From a virus: 32,233 bases of DNA. The notes under the pieces are model-generated. The model was not told the origin of the DNA, did not search any database, and saw only the letters and a program-made list of their open reading frames with translations. Below are positions 20,298 through 28,179 of this stretch, in pieces. The first letter of the stretch is position 1, and every line of letters starts with the position of its first letter. Where the stretch lies: positions 1 through 32,233 of the IMG/VR virus record IMGVR_UViG_3300027759_000280. One strand, 5' to 3'. Made by a program: the position numbers and the translations under genes.

Positions 20298-20650
20298 AAC
20301 GCAAACGAAAAAGCATTGAACACATTGACCAGGTCAAAGTGGTGCAACATTTCAGAGCGTTTTATCCTGACATCATCATTGCAGCAATACCCAATGGAGG
20401 CGATAGAACGGCCTCAGAGCGCGTTAAATTGCACAATGAAGGGGTTTTGTCAGGAATGCCAGACCTTTGCGTCTTAGAGCCTAAAAACGGCTTTCATGCG
20501 TTATTTGTGGAAATGAAGACCAAGGCCGGTGTGGTCTCAGCCAAACAAAGTGCAGTAAGTTTGCAGTTAAATGCAAAAGGATATCAAGCAGTGGTCGCCA
20601 GATCAGCTGCCGAAGCAATCAAATCAATCGAGGATTATCTGAATGGCTGA
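20282..20650 (+). CDS. VRR-NUC domain nuclease
   Basis: From ATG 20282 (122 residues); an in-frame ATG at 20237 would add 15 residues that overlap the previous gene. The sequence includes I-I-A-A-I-P-N-G-G, E-G-V-L-S-G-M-P-D-L-C-V-L and F-V-E-M-K-T-K-A-G, then S-A-K-Q-S-A-V-S-L. These form the VRR-NUC active site: Asp in M-P-D, Glu and Lys in E-M-K, and Gln in K-Q. Standalone VRR-NUC proteins in phages act as structure-specific nucleases during replication or packaging. Overlaps the following gene by 8 bases. Confidence 0.85.
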   Translation: MVVDLKRKRKSIEHIDQVKVVQHFRAFYPDIIIAAIPNGGDRTASERVKLHNEGVLSGMPDLCVLEPKNGFHALFVEMKTKAGVVSAKQSAVSLQLNAKGYQAVVARSAAEAIKSIEDYLNG

Positions 20651-21149
20651 ACCAAAACGTAAAGCACAAACACTTGCAGAAGTGGCCGACAACATTGCCG
20701 AAAGGCAAATGGGTCTCAAAGAGCAAGCAGCTCTCGCACGCAAAGAGGCCACAGATGTCAACAAGAAGATTCACGCTGCTGGTGGCGAAATTACCATACT
20801 AGACAGACTCTCCGAAGGTGAGACCATTCTTAGCTTGGCAAGGTCGTTGAAGGTAAGCCACACGGCTTTTTATGATTGGATCGATAGAGGGGGCGAGGCG
20901 CGGGCTTCTGCCCTTGCGCGTGCGCGGGCGCGTGGTGGCCGAAGTTTAGCAGAGGAAACTATCGAAATTGCAGACAGTGCAAGCCCTCAAGAGGCGCAAG
21001 TGGCCAAGCTGAGAGTGGACACAAGGCGCTGGCTGGCCAGTAAGCAAGCGCCAGATGAGTATGGTGATAAGCAGCAGCCACTGGTCAATATCGACCTTGG
21101 CAGCCTGGCACTTGATGCATTACGCAAGCGCAGCGTGACAATCGAGTAA
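20643..21149 (+). CDS. terS: Terminase small subunit-like DNA-binding protein
   Basis: 168 residues. A charged N-terminal coiled-coil-like region (1-50) is followed by an HTH: I-L-D-R-L-S-E-G-E-T-I-L-S-L-A-R-S-L, then K-V-S-H-T-A-F-Y-D-W-I. After that comes E-E-T-I-E-I-A-D-S-A, then K-L-R-V-D-T-R-R-W-L-A-S-K and E-Y-G-D-K, a block typical of phage small terminases of this type. It would recognise the packaging site and pass DNA to the large subunit at 22179. Five small genes and the second origin-like region separate the two. Confidence 0.75.
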   Translation: MAEPKRKAQTLAEVADNIAERQMGLKEQAALARKEATDVNKKIHAAGGEITILDRLSEGETILSLARSLKVSHTAFYDWIDRGGEARASALARARARGGRSLAEETIEIADSASPQEAQVAKLRVDTRRWLASKQAPDEYGDKQQPLVNIDLGSLALDALRKRSVTIE

Positions 21150-21465
21150 ACGAATACCGAAGCATTCAGCTACTTTATACAACGACCATTATGTTAAGTG
21201 GATAACTAGATATCCACAGAATTAAGTGCATAAAAGTATTACAAGCCTACTTATGCACAGGAATCTGTGGATAAGGTTAGCCAAAATCCGTGGATAACCC
21301 AGCTGCTGGCCAGCTGGCGGTCGGTGGCCGCGACCCCCCCCTTGGCCGGCTTTGGCGGGGCGACTGTGGCGGCACTAAACACCTACTAAAAAAATTTTTT
21401 AAAAAAATACCAAATAAGTTAAATTGTGCAAAAATGTCAACTCCATCAACTAACACCTTAAACCT
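21150..21465. other. Candidate origin 2: DnaA-box cluster beside an AT-rich tract
   Basis: A 316-base gap with no convincing gene. Six DnaA-box-like sites lie within 101 bases: perfect TTATGCACA at 21251-21259 and TGTGGATAA (reverse) at 21266-21274; eight of nine at 21197-21205, 21210-21218, 21225-21233 and 21289-21297. Next is a GC-rich stretch (21300-21375, with C8 and a GCTGGCCAGC palindrome). It is followed by a homopolymeric AT tract, A7-T6-A7 at 21388-21407, that could unwind. This is the layout of a DnaA-driven origin or of an IHF/DnaA-regulated packaging region. No strong promoter seen. Confidence 0.6.
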
Positions 21466-21630
21466 ATGCAAACGAAGCAAGCGACAGTCACAATTGATGA
21501 CCAGGAGTGGATTGTCTTAGACACTGATGAGCCTAAAGACAACAAAGTGTTTTGCACTTTGACAAAGCCAGACAGCACGATTATCTGGCACACATGGGTG
21601 AGTATCAACGACATAGTGGGGATTATATGA
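21466..21630 (+). CDS. 54-residue small phage protein
   Basis: ATG 21466 without a clear ribosome site. The product reads M-Q-T-K-Q-A-T-V-T-I-D-D-Q-E-W-I-V-L-D-T and later D-S-T-I-I-W-H-T-W-V-S-I-N-D-I. It looks like a small beta-sheet protein. The stop is in an ATGA shared with the next gene, which supports translation. Unknown function. Confidence 0.55.
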   Translation: MQTKQATVTIDDQEWIVLDTDEPKDNKVFCTLTKPDSTIIWHTWVSINDIVGII

Positions 21631-21788
21631 ACACGATAATGCTTATTAAAGTGCGCCAGTTATTCAATGTTGATTATGTGCCGCGTAGTACGAATAGACA
21701 TAATCAATTGCAATATATTAAAGCGATTAGATTATTAGGTGATAAATGGTTAACGCACCCACATAATAAAATTCAGAGAATACAGTGA
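21627..21788 (+). CDS. 53-residue small conserved phage protein
   Basis: Start chosen at the ATGA overlap (21627). The product reads V-R-Q-L-F-N-V-D-Y-V-P-R-S-T-N-R-H-N, then I-K-A-I-R-L-L-G-D-K-W-L. From memory this 'N-V-x-Y-V-P-R-x-x-N-R-H-N ... L-G-D-K-W-L' pattern recurs in many podoviruses near terminase genes. Basic and helical; function unknown. Base composition is more AT-rich than its neighbours. Confidence 0.65.
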   Translation: MNTIMLIKVRQLFNVDYVPRSTNRHNQLQYIKAIRLLGDKWLTHPHNKIQRIQ

Positions 21789-21982
21789 AGAGTAATTTTG
21801 TAAATAATCAAATCAGGCTGAATGGGAATGTGCATGGTCATAAGTTGAGACTGTGCAATAAGTGCGAAGAGATGAAGCCGCCAGAGGGTGGTGTGCAGAT
21901 GAGTGCAGCGAGGTGGATATGTGCATCGTGCTGGACCGATAGGGAGACGGGCCGGAATTTGAAACAAGCGAGGATGAGATGA
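21785..21982 (+). CDS. Small Cys4 zinc-ribbon-like protein, GTG start
   Basis: GTG 21785 overlaps the previous TGA. 65 residues with C-N-K-C at residues 24-27 and C-A-S-C at 46-49, a two-knuckle zinc-binding pattern, in a basic background. Could bind nucleic acid or contact host polymerase. Overlaps the next ATG by 4 bases (21979-21982). Confidence 0.65.
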   Translation: MKSNFVNNQIRLNGNVHGHKLRLCNKCEEMKPPEGGVQMSAARWICASCWTDRETGRNLKQARMR

Positions 21983-22182
21983 CTGATTTATTGACAGCGC
22001 TGCATTTGTCGGTGGTGATGTTGGACCTAAAGATTCGGATGATGGAGGCTATTGATGAGGGGCGGTTTGACTTGGCGATGACCTACTATTTGCTGATACT
22101 GGTCAGAACTGATGAGTTGGAGGCGCATAAATGGGCGATGAGTCCCAAGGCTTGGGCCATCTATGAGACTATTCATCCATGA
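21979..22182 (+). CDS. 67-residue helical protein upstream of terminase
   Basis: Coupled by ATGA on both sides (21979-21982, 22179-22182). Helical, with M-T-D-L-L-T-A-L-H-L-S-V-V-M-L-D-L-K-I-R-M-M-E-A at the start and D-L-A-M-T-Y-Y-L-L-I-L later. Unrecognised. Coupling to terL suggests a role in packaging or dosage with it. Confidence 0.6.
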   Translation: MTDLLTALHLSVVMLDLKIRMMEAIDEGRFDLAMTYYLLILVRTDELEAHKWAMSPKAWAIYETIHP

Positions 22183-23585
22183 AAGAAAATGTCTTTGCTC
22201 AGTGGGTGGACCGGTATCAGCCTGATCCTGTTTTGTTTGTGCAAGAGGTTTTGGGGGTTGACCCTGACCCATGGCAAGTGAAGTTTCTTGGTGCGATAGC
22301 GAGAGGGGATCGCAAGATATCTGTCAGGTCTGGCCACGGGGTGGGGAAAAGTACAGCAAGCAGCTGGGCCATGCTCTGGTACTTTATGACCAGGAGTCCG
22401 GTCAAGGTGGTGGTGACTGCACCGACAAGCAGCCAGCTTTATGACGCGATGTTTGCAGAGCTAAAGAGGTGGATCAATGCGATGCCACTGCCTTTGCAGG
22501 GGTTGCTGACTGTCAAGCAAGAGAGGATTGAATTTAATGCTGCACCGACTGAGATGTTTATTTCGGCTAGGACCAGCAGGGCAGAGCAGCCGGAGGCTTT
22601 GCAGGGAATTCACAGTGAGAATGTGATGCTGGTGGCCGATGAGGCTTCTGGTGTGCCGGAGCAAGTGTTCGAGGCTGCGGCTGGCTCAATGTCTGGCCAT
22701 AACGCGGTGACGTTGCTTTTGGGTAATCCGGTGAGAAGTAGTGGGTTTTTCTATGACACGCATACACGCCTGGCTGATGAGTGGACCACATTCCAAGTGG
22801 CCTGCACTGACTCGCCACGGGTATCAGATGAGTACGTCAAAGAGATGGCCATGCGGTATGGGGAAGAGAGCAACGTCTACCGGATCAGGGTGATCGGGGA
22901 GTTTCCCAAGGGCGATGATGACACTGTGATTGCCATGGATTTGCTAGAAAGTGCGGTGAATCGGGATGTCGCGCCAAGTGAGTATGCGCCCATGCTATGG
23001 GGCTTGGATGTGGCGCGGTTTGGATCGGATAGGTCAGCACTATGCAAACGCCAAGGAAATGCAGTGACTGAGGCGATCAGGACATGGAAAAATTTGGACT
23101 TGATGCAGCTGACTGGTGCGGTGGTGGCCGAGTATCAGGCGCTGCCACCAAGCCAGCAGCCCAAAGAGATTCTGGTGGATAGCATTGGATTAGGCGCTGG
23201 GGTGGTGGACCGGCTGCGAGAGCTGGGCCTGCCGGCCAGAGGGATCAATGTCAGTGAATCACCGGCCATGGGCGGGACTTACAGGAATCTAAAAGCAGAA
23301 CTTTGGTACAGGGCAAGAGCTTGGCTCGAAGCTCGGGACTGCAAGATGCCGCGGGATGAGGTCTTGATTGCTGAACTGGCCACAGTGCGGTATTCATTCA
23401 CCAGCAACGGCAAGATCGCCATCGAGGGGAAAGATGAGATCAAGAGGAGAGGGCTGCCAAGCCCAGACAAGGCCGATGCCTTTGTCCTGACATTTGCCAG
23501 CGATGCGGTGGCGGGAATGTATGGGTCAGCAGGCTCAAGCAAATGGAGCCAACCCCTGCGCAGAAACTTGTCGCGGGTTGCATAA
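22179..23585 (+). CDS. terL: Terminase large subunit
   Basis: 468 residues. The ATPase domain has Walker A S-G-H-G-V-G-K-S-T (51-59) and Walker B V-M-L-V-A-D-E-A (149-156), with coupling motif L-L-L-G-N-P (179-184). The RNase H-like nuclease has Asp277 (G-L-D-V-A-R-F-G-S-D), Asp334 (I-L-V-D-S-I-G-L-G-A) and Asp430/Asp433 (P-D-K-A-D-A-F). It packages DNA into the procapsid through the portal encoded at 24714. Length and motif order match P22/headful-type large terminases, but the packaging mode cannot be read from this alone. Confidence 0.95.
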   Translation: MKENVFAQWVDRYQPDPVLFVQEVLGVDPDPWQVKFLGAIARGDRKISVRSGHGVGKSTASSWAMLWYFMTRSPVKVVVTAPTSSQLYDAMFAELKRWINAMPLPLQGLLTVKQERIEFNAAPTEMFISARTSRAEQPEALQGIHSENVMLVADEASGVPEQVFEAAAGSMSGHNAVTLLLGNPVRSSGFFYDTHTRLADEWTTFQVACTDSPRVSDEYVKEMAMRYGEESNVYRIRVIGEFPKGDDDTVIAMDLLESAVNRDVAPSEYAPMLWGLDVARFGSDRSALCKRQGNAVTEAIRTWKNLDLMQLTGAVVAEYQALPPSQQPKEILVDSIGLGAGVVDRLRELGLPARGINVSESPAMGGTYRNLKAELWYRARAWLEARDCKMPRDEVLIAELATVRYSFTSNGKIAIEGKDEIKRRGLPSPDKADAFVLTFASDAVAGMYGSAGSSKWSQPLRRNLSRVA

Positions 23586-23616
23586 TTGGGCATTTACAAA
23601 CCAATGGGGGAAACCT

Positions 23617-23805
23617 ATGAAGGCAATGACTAAAGCGCAAAAGAAGGTCGGCAAAGTGATGGGTGAGTTTGGCTCTGGAAAGCTGCACTCTGGCAAGGGT
23701 GGCCCAGTGGTCAAGAATCCCAAGCAGGCCATTGCCATTGCAATGTCTGAGGCAAAGATGCCCATGCGCGGTCAGCGCACGGCAAAGAACAAGGCGAAAA
23801 AATAA
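23617..23805 (+). CDS. 62-residue basic phage protein (DUF6496-like)
   Basis: ATG 23617 with GGGGGA six bases upstream; earlier in-frame ATGs lie within terL. The sequence K-V-G-K-V-M-G-E-F-G-S-G-K-L-H-S-G, then K-N-P-K-Q-A-I-A-I-A-M-S-E-A, is the pattern of the DUF6496 family, very common in phages and bacteria of unknown role. Very basic, probably nucleic-acid binding. The stop shares a base with the next ATG (TAATG). Confidence 0.75.
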   Translation: MKAMTKAQKKVGKVMGEFGSGKLHSGKGGPVVKNPKQAIAIAMSEAKMPMRGQRTAKNKAKK

Positions 23806-24281
23806 TGGCTACCTTAAAACGCACCATGAGCCAGGTCATGGACAACAAATCTGGCATGGCCCAAGAGGGTGATGGCAGCAGCTGCCCCATGCCAACTCAA
23901 GACATTACGCTCAATCTGAAAAACCGCGCCAAGGCAATCACCAGCGCGGCCTATGGTCCTGAGAATCCCAAACTGCCAAACAGCGCGTTTTGGCAAAAGA
24001 AGGCTGGCCAGTGGGATGTCTCAGCCGAGGATGCCAAGAAAAGCCTGTGCGGTAACTGCGCGGCATTCAATGTGTCTGACAAGCTGAAACAGTGCATTGC
24101 CCAGGGCATTGGCATGGAAGCAGACCCATGGGGAACGATCAAGCTGGCCGACCTTGGTTACTGCGAGATTTTTGATTTCAAGTGTGCAGCCAGCCGAACG
24201 TGCGATGCATGGGTGGTCGGTGGTCCGAACACTGGCGAGCAAGATGGTGAGGATGGCGAAGACATGGGAGATGAAGAATGA
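23805..24281 (+). CDS. 158-residue six-cysteine protein, metal-binding candidate
   Basis: Cys82-x2-Cys85, Cys97, Cys120, Cys127 and Cys133 lie in a compact region: L-C-G-N-C-A-A-F, Q-C-I-A-Q-G, L-G-Y-C, F-K-C-A-A-S-R-T-C-D-A-W. The spacing resembles high-potential iron-sulfur-like or zinc-knuckle proteins found as hypotheticals in aquatic phages. The C-terminal 20 residues are strongly acidic (G-E-Q-D-G-E-D-G-E-D). It lies between terminase and portal genes, so a virion or assembly role is possible. Coupled to the next gene by ATGA. Confidence 0.7.
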   Translation: MATLKRTMSQVMDNKSGMAQEGDGSSCPMPTQDITLNLKNRAKAITSAAYGPENPKLPNSAFWQKKAGQWDVSAEDAKKSLCGNCAAFNVSDKLKQCIAQGIGMEADPWGTIKLADLGYCEIFDFKCAASRTCDAWVVGGPNTGEQDGEDGEDMGDEE

Positions 24282-24430
24282 AAGGGCTATATGCAAACAT
24301 TCATGCTAAACGCGAAAGAATTGCTGCTGGAAGCAAAGAGAAGATGCGCAAGCCTGGGGCAAAAGGCGCTCCAAGCGCTTCAGACTTTAAAGCAGCGGCT
24401 AAAACCGCCAAGCCAGTGAAAAAGAAATGA
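24278..24430 (+). CDS. 50-residue basic small phage protein
   Basis: M-K-G-L-Y-A-N-I-H-A-K-R-E-R-I-A-A-G-S followed by K-M-R-K-P-G-A-K-G-A-P and a Lys/Ala tail. The G-L-Y-A-N-I-H-A-K-R start is a signature I remember from many phage genomes next to portal genes. No function known. Joined by ATGA on both sides (24278-24281, 24427-24430). Confidence 0.75.
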   Translation: MKGLYANIHAKRERIAAGSKEKMRKPGAKGAPSASDFKAAAKTAKPVKKK

Positions 24431-24717
24431 AGACCCCAGCTTGGCAGCGTAAAGAAGGCAAAAGCCCGTCTGGCGGCTTAAACGCTAAAGGCCGTGCCAG
24501 TGCAAAGGCTGCCGGCATGGACCTTAAAGCGCCAGTCAAATCAGGCGACAATCCAAGGCGTGCATCATTCTTGGCGCGGATGGGCAATATGCCTGGGCCT
24601 GAGTACAAGAGTGGTGAGCCGACCAGGCTGCTGCTGAGTCTGAAGGCATGGGGCGCAAATAGCAAAGAAGATGCACGCGCCAAAGCCAAAGCGATATCTG
24701 CAAGGAACAAAAAATGA
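24427..24717 (+). CDS. 96-residue basic phage protein (DUF6321-like)
   Basis: T-P-A-W-Q-R-K-E-G-K-S-P-S-G-G-L-N-A-K-G-R, then R-R-A-S-F-L-A-R-M-G-N-M-P-G-P and P-T-R-L-L-L-S-L-K-A-W. This set matches the DUF6321-type family common next to phage portal genes. Strongly basic; role unknown. Overlaps the portal ATG (24714-24717). Confidence 0.75.
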   Translation: MKTPAWQRKEGKSPSGGLNAKGRASAKAAGMDLKAPVKSGDNPRRASFLARMGNMPGPEYKSGEPTRLLLSLKAWGANSKEDARAKAKAISARNKK

Positions 24718-26918
24718 ACGAATTAAACATTAGCACCGACATTGCAGCCCAAGAGCCAATGGATGATGCGGAACTGCAAAGCATCATCACGCAAGACCTT
24801 ACCGATGCCGTGAGCTATGTGGACAGTGATTTGTCCCCCACACGCGCCAAAGGGACTGAATACTATCGCGGTGATTTATTCGGCAATGAGGTCGAAGGCA
24901 ACAGCAAGGTGGTGGCCATGGAGGTGCGGGACACTGTCTCGGCCATGCTGCCAAGCCTGATGCGGGTTTTCTTTAATTCTGAGAATGTGGTCGAGTTTGC
25001 CCCCCGTGGACCAGAAGATGTGAAGATGGCGCAGCAGGCGACAGACTATGCCAACTATGTATTTCAAAACGACAACAACGGGTTTTTGACCAGTTATGCC
25101 ATCTTCAAAGATGCACTGGTCAGAAAATGCGGCATTGCCAAATTCTGGTGGGAAGATGAAGAGAAGGTCCGAATTGAGGAATATACCGGCCTCGATGACC
25201 AGACGCTAGAGATGCTGATGCAAGAGCCTGGTGCTGAAGTCAAGATCATTACGTCTTACCCTGACCCCGAAATTGAAGAATTGCAAATATCGACAGTTGA
25301 CCCCATGACTGGCCAGCCCGTAGCAATGCCTGCGCCAATGGTCCATGATGTGCAAATCAAGCGTATCACAAAGGATGGCCGGATCAGGATCATGGCCGTG
25401 CCACCAGAGGAGCTGCTGCTGGACAGACGCGCCAGATCGTTTGACGATTCGACCATCATTGCCCACCGGCAGATGGCCACTGTGGCCGACCTGATGGCCA
25501 TGGGCTATGACCAAGATGAAATTGAAGAGAATCTGTCAACGACAGACCTAGACAGCAATGATGAGTATTTGGCACGCCAGCCACTAAGCACCACATTTGG
25601 CACGAATGACGCTGCCAACCCGATGATGCGCAGAGTGCTGTACATCGAGGCTTATTCCCGTGTGGACTATGACAATGATGGCATTGCAGAGCTTAGAAAA
25701 GTCTGCTGCATGGGTGGAGGCTACAAGGTGGTGCGAAATCTGCCGGCCAGCTACATTCCATTTGCTGACTTTCCCTGCGACCCAGAGCCACACACAAGTC
25801 CACTTGAGGCGATGTCAATTTTTGACATTACCCGCGACTTGCAAGAGATCAAGTCGGAAATACTCAGGAACACGCTAGACAGTCTGGCGCAATCTATTCA
25901 CCCGCGCACGGCAGTGGTCGAAGGCCAAGTCAACATTGATGACGTTTTGAACAATGAGACGGGTGCAATCATTCGTATGCGTGCGCCTGGCATGGTCCAG
26001 CCTTTGACAACCCCATTTGTGGGTCAGGCCGCATTCCCGATGATGGAATACATGGACCAGATCAAGGAAGATCGCACCGGCATGAGCAAGGCGGCCATGG
26101 GACTGAATGCTGACGCATTGCAGTCAAGCACCAAGGCCGCGGTAAATGCAACGATCAATGCCAGCCAAGGTCGCATTGAGTTGACTGCACGCATTCTGGC
26201 TGAAGGCATGAAAAAGCTATTCAAGGGCATTTTGTTCTTGGCCACAACACACCAGGACAAAGCCCGAATGGTTCGGATGCGCAACAAGTGGGTGCAAATC
26301 GATCCAAGATTCTGGGATGTGTCGATGGATGCAAACATCAATATTGCCCTTGGCAATGGCGACACCAACGAGAAGCTCCAAGCGCTGATGATGATCATGG
26401 CCAAGCAAGAGCAAATCTTGCAGCAGCTTGGCCCAACAAATCCCCTGGTCACGCCCCAGCAGTTCAGTAATACCCTGCGAAAAATCGTAGAGTTATCTGG
26501 ATTCAAAGACTCAACGAGCTTTTTTCAAGATATCCCTGCCGACTATGTGCCGCCCACACCCACACCCAAGCCAACCCCAGAGGAAGTCTTGGCCCAGGTG
26601 CAGGCCGAGTCAATCAAGGCAGATATTCAAAAGAAGGCAGCCGAGTTGGAACTGAGAAGGCAGCAAATGCTTTTGGATGATGATCTGGCCCGTGACAAGA
26701 TGGCTCAGGATATGTATCTCAAAAAGTATGAAATTGAGTTAAAGTACAAATCACAGATCAGTACAGCCGAAATTGATGCGGCCCAGAATATTGATCGTGA
26801 AGCAATGCGTCAGCAGGCATTGTTGGCCCAGCAGCAGGCGGCACAGTTTGTGTCGCAGCCGCAGCCACCAGCGCCTGAGATGATGCCCCCATCAACCTTT
26901 CAAGGAATGGCACAGTAA
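24714..26918 (+). CDS. Portal protein, P22-type
   Basis: 734 residues, matching the P22-type portal size. The N-terminal part has T-E-Y-Y-R-G-D-L-F-G-N-E, S-K-V-V-A-M-E-V-R-D-T-V and S-L-M-R-V-F-F; the central stem region includes R-T-A-V-V-E-G-Q-V-N-I-D. The C-terminal third is a long charged, Gln-rich helix (residues about 620-710) like the P22 barrel, ending in Pro/Gln-rich sequence. It forms the dodecameric channel for DNA at one capsid vertex. The long barrel-like helix supports a short-tailed phage with internal ejection proteins. Confidence 0.9.
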   Translation: MNELNISTDIAAQEPMDDAELQSIITQDLTDAVSYVDSDLSPTRAKGTEYYRGDLFGNEVEGNSKVVAMEVRDTVSAMLPSLMRVFFNSENVVEFAPRGPEDVKMAQQATDYANYVFQNDNNGFLTSYAIFKDALVRKCGIAKFWWEDEEKVRIEEYTGLDDQTLEMLMQEPGAEVKIITSYPDPEIEELQISTVDPMTGQPVAMPAPMVHDVQIKRITKDGRIRIMAVPPEELLLDRRARSFDDSTIIAHRQMATVADLMAMGYDQDEIEENLSTTDLDSNDEYLARQPLSTTFGTNDAANPMMRRVLYIEAYSRVDYDNDGIAELRKVCCMGGGYKVVRNLPASYIPFADFPCDPEPHTSPLEAMSIFDITRDLQEIKSEILRNTLDSLAQSIHPRTAVVEGQVNIDDVLNNETGAIIRMRAPGMVQPLTTPFVGQAAFPMMEYMDQIKEDRTGMSKAAMGLNADALQSSTKAAVNATINASQGRIELTARILAEGMKKLFKGILFLATTHQDKARMVRMRNKWVQIDPRFWDVSMDANINIALGNGDTNEKLQALMMIMAKQEQILQQLGPTNPLVTPQQFSNTLRKIVELSGFKDSTSFFQDIPADYVPPTPTPKPTPEEVLAQVQAESIKADIQKKAAELELRRQQMLLDDDLARDKMAQDMYLKKYEIELKYKSQISTAEIDAAQNIDREAMRQQALLAQQQAAQFVSQPQPPAPEMMPPSTFQGMAQ

Positions 26919-27182
26919 GTGACAAACGAAGACCAGGTAAATAAAGGCCGAAAGGCCAAGCAGCTGCTGGAGGATGAAACCCTCAATGCAGCGATTGCAA
27001 AATTAGAAGGTGACCAACTTTGGATATTTCGATCATCGAAACCCGAAGAGTCTGCGAGGCGGGAGACAGCGTGGTGTATGTTGCAGGCCATTGACGGCCT
27101 GCGGCAAGAGTTGATCAAGATTATGGACAACGGCAAGATTGCCCAAAACGCTATCGTCAAATCACAGAAAAACCTAATTTAA
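26919..27182 (+). CDS. 87-residue helical protein between portal and scaffold
   Basis: GTG at 26919 directly follows the portal stop (TAAGTG). Reads R-K-A-K-Q-L-L-E-D-E-T-L-N-A-A-I, W-I-F-R-S-S-K-P-E-E and R-E-T-A-W-C-M-L-Q-A-I-D-G-L-R. The size, the 'W-x-x-x-x-x-x-x-x-R-E-x-x-W' layout and the position are shared by small proteins in this place in many phages. Role unknown, maybe assembly. Confidence 0.7.
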   Translation: MTNEDQVNKGRKAKQLLEDETLNAAIAKLEGDQLWIFRSSKPEESARRETAWCMLQAIDGLRQELIKIMDNGKIAQNAIVKSQKNLI

Positions 27183-27191
27183 AAAATTACT

Positions 27192-28172
27192 ATGGCAGAA
27201 ACAACAGCAATGAATATGGCCGATGCGGCCAGTGCTATCTCGGCAATGTTAGCCCCCGAACAGGGACAAGCAGAAATTGACGAGACGCAGCCAGTCGAGG
27301 AATCCGAAGAGGAAACCGAGACAGCGGCTTCTGAGGAGGATGAATCTGGTGTGGAAGACGCGCCAGAGGAAGAGACCTCAGAGGAACAGTCCGAAGAAGA
27401 GGAAGAGCCAGAAGAAGAGGAACAGCAGCAGACTTTCACTGTCAAAGTTGACGGCAAGGAAGTTTCTGTCACGCTAGACGAGCTTCAGAAGGGTTACTCC
27501 AGGACTCAGGACTACACCCGTAAAACGCAGCAGATTGCCGAAGTGCGAAAGCAAGTCGAGCAAGAAACGCAGGCAGTACGGGCCGAGCGTGGACAGTACG
27601 CTCAATTGTTGGGAGCATTGCAAGCCCAACTTCAGTCTTTGGAGCCTCAAGTTGATATGGATTATCTGTATCAAGAAGACCCAATCGAATGGGTGAGGCA
27701 AAAGGAAATCATGCGTGAGAGACAAGAAAAACTAGGTGCTATTCAGGCCGAACAGTATCGTCTGTCTCAAGTTTCTCAGTATGAACAGCAGCGTGCAATG
27801 GAGGTGCAACTTGAAAGCCAACAAGAAGCACTTTTGGCAGCTTTGCCAGAATGGAAAGATTCTAAGAAGGCAAAAGTTGAAAAGGCGCTGGTGATTGAAT
27901 CTGCAAAGGCAGCAGGCTTTTCCGATGAAGATTTGAAGAGTGTTTACGATCACCGACTGGTTTTGTTGTTGCGTAAAGCGGCAATGTATGACCAGATGGT
28001 AAGTAAACGCCAAGGCATTAAGCCTGTGGTGAACAATGGCCCACGATCAGCCAAGCCTGGTGCAGCTGGTCGGGTTTCGACAACAAATGAAAGTATGCGC
28101 GCAAAGCAGCGTCTTGCAAAAACTGGCCGTGTCGATGATGCGGCTTCTGCAATTGAACTTTTATTGAAATGA
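27192..28172 (+). CDS. Capsid scaffolding protein
   Basis: 326 residues. Residues 28-80 are almost all Glu/Asp/Ser/Gln, an acidic block common to phage scaffolds. A short folded patch follows (T-F-T-V-K-V-D-G-K-E-V-S-V-T-L-D-E-L-Q-K-G-Y), then a long coiled coil (Q-rich, 110-240) and a basic C-terminus (A-K-Q-R-L-A-K-T-G) suited to binding the capsid shell. It lies between portal and major capsid protein, as expected. Confidence 0.8.
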   Translation: MAETTAMNMADAASAISAMLAPEQGQAEIDETQPVEESEEETETAASEEDESGVEDAPEEETSEEQSEEEEEPEEEEQQQTFTVKVDGKEVSVTLDELQKGYSRTQDYTRKTQQIAEVRKQVEQETQAVRAERGQYAQLLGALQAQLQSLEPQVDMDYLYQEDPIEWVRQKEIMRERQEKLGAIQAEQYRLSQVSQYEQQRAMEVQLESQQEALLAALPEWKDSKKAKVEKALVIESAKAAGFSDEDLKSVYDHRLVLLLRKAAMYDQMVSKRQGIKPVVNNGPRSAKPGAAGRVSTTNESMRAKQRLAKTGRVDDAASAIELLLK

Positions 28173-28179
28173 GGAAATT

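Noticed and set aside
21290-21520. 76-codon frame across the GC-rich and AT-rich block
   Set aside because: Runs through the C8 and A/T homopolymers and overlaps the 54-residue gene; composition is unlike protein.
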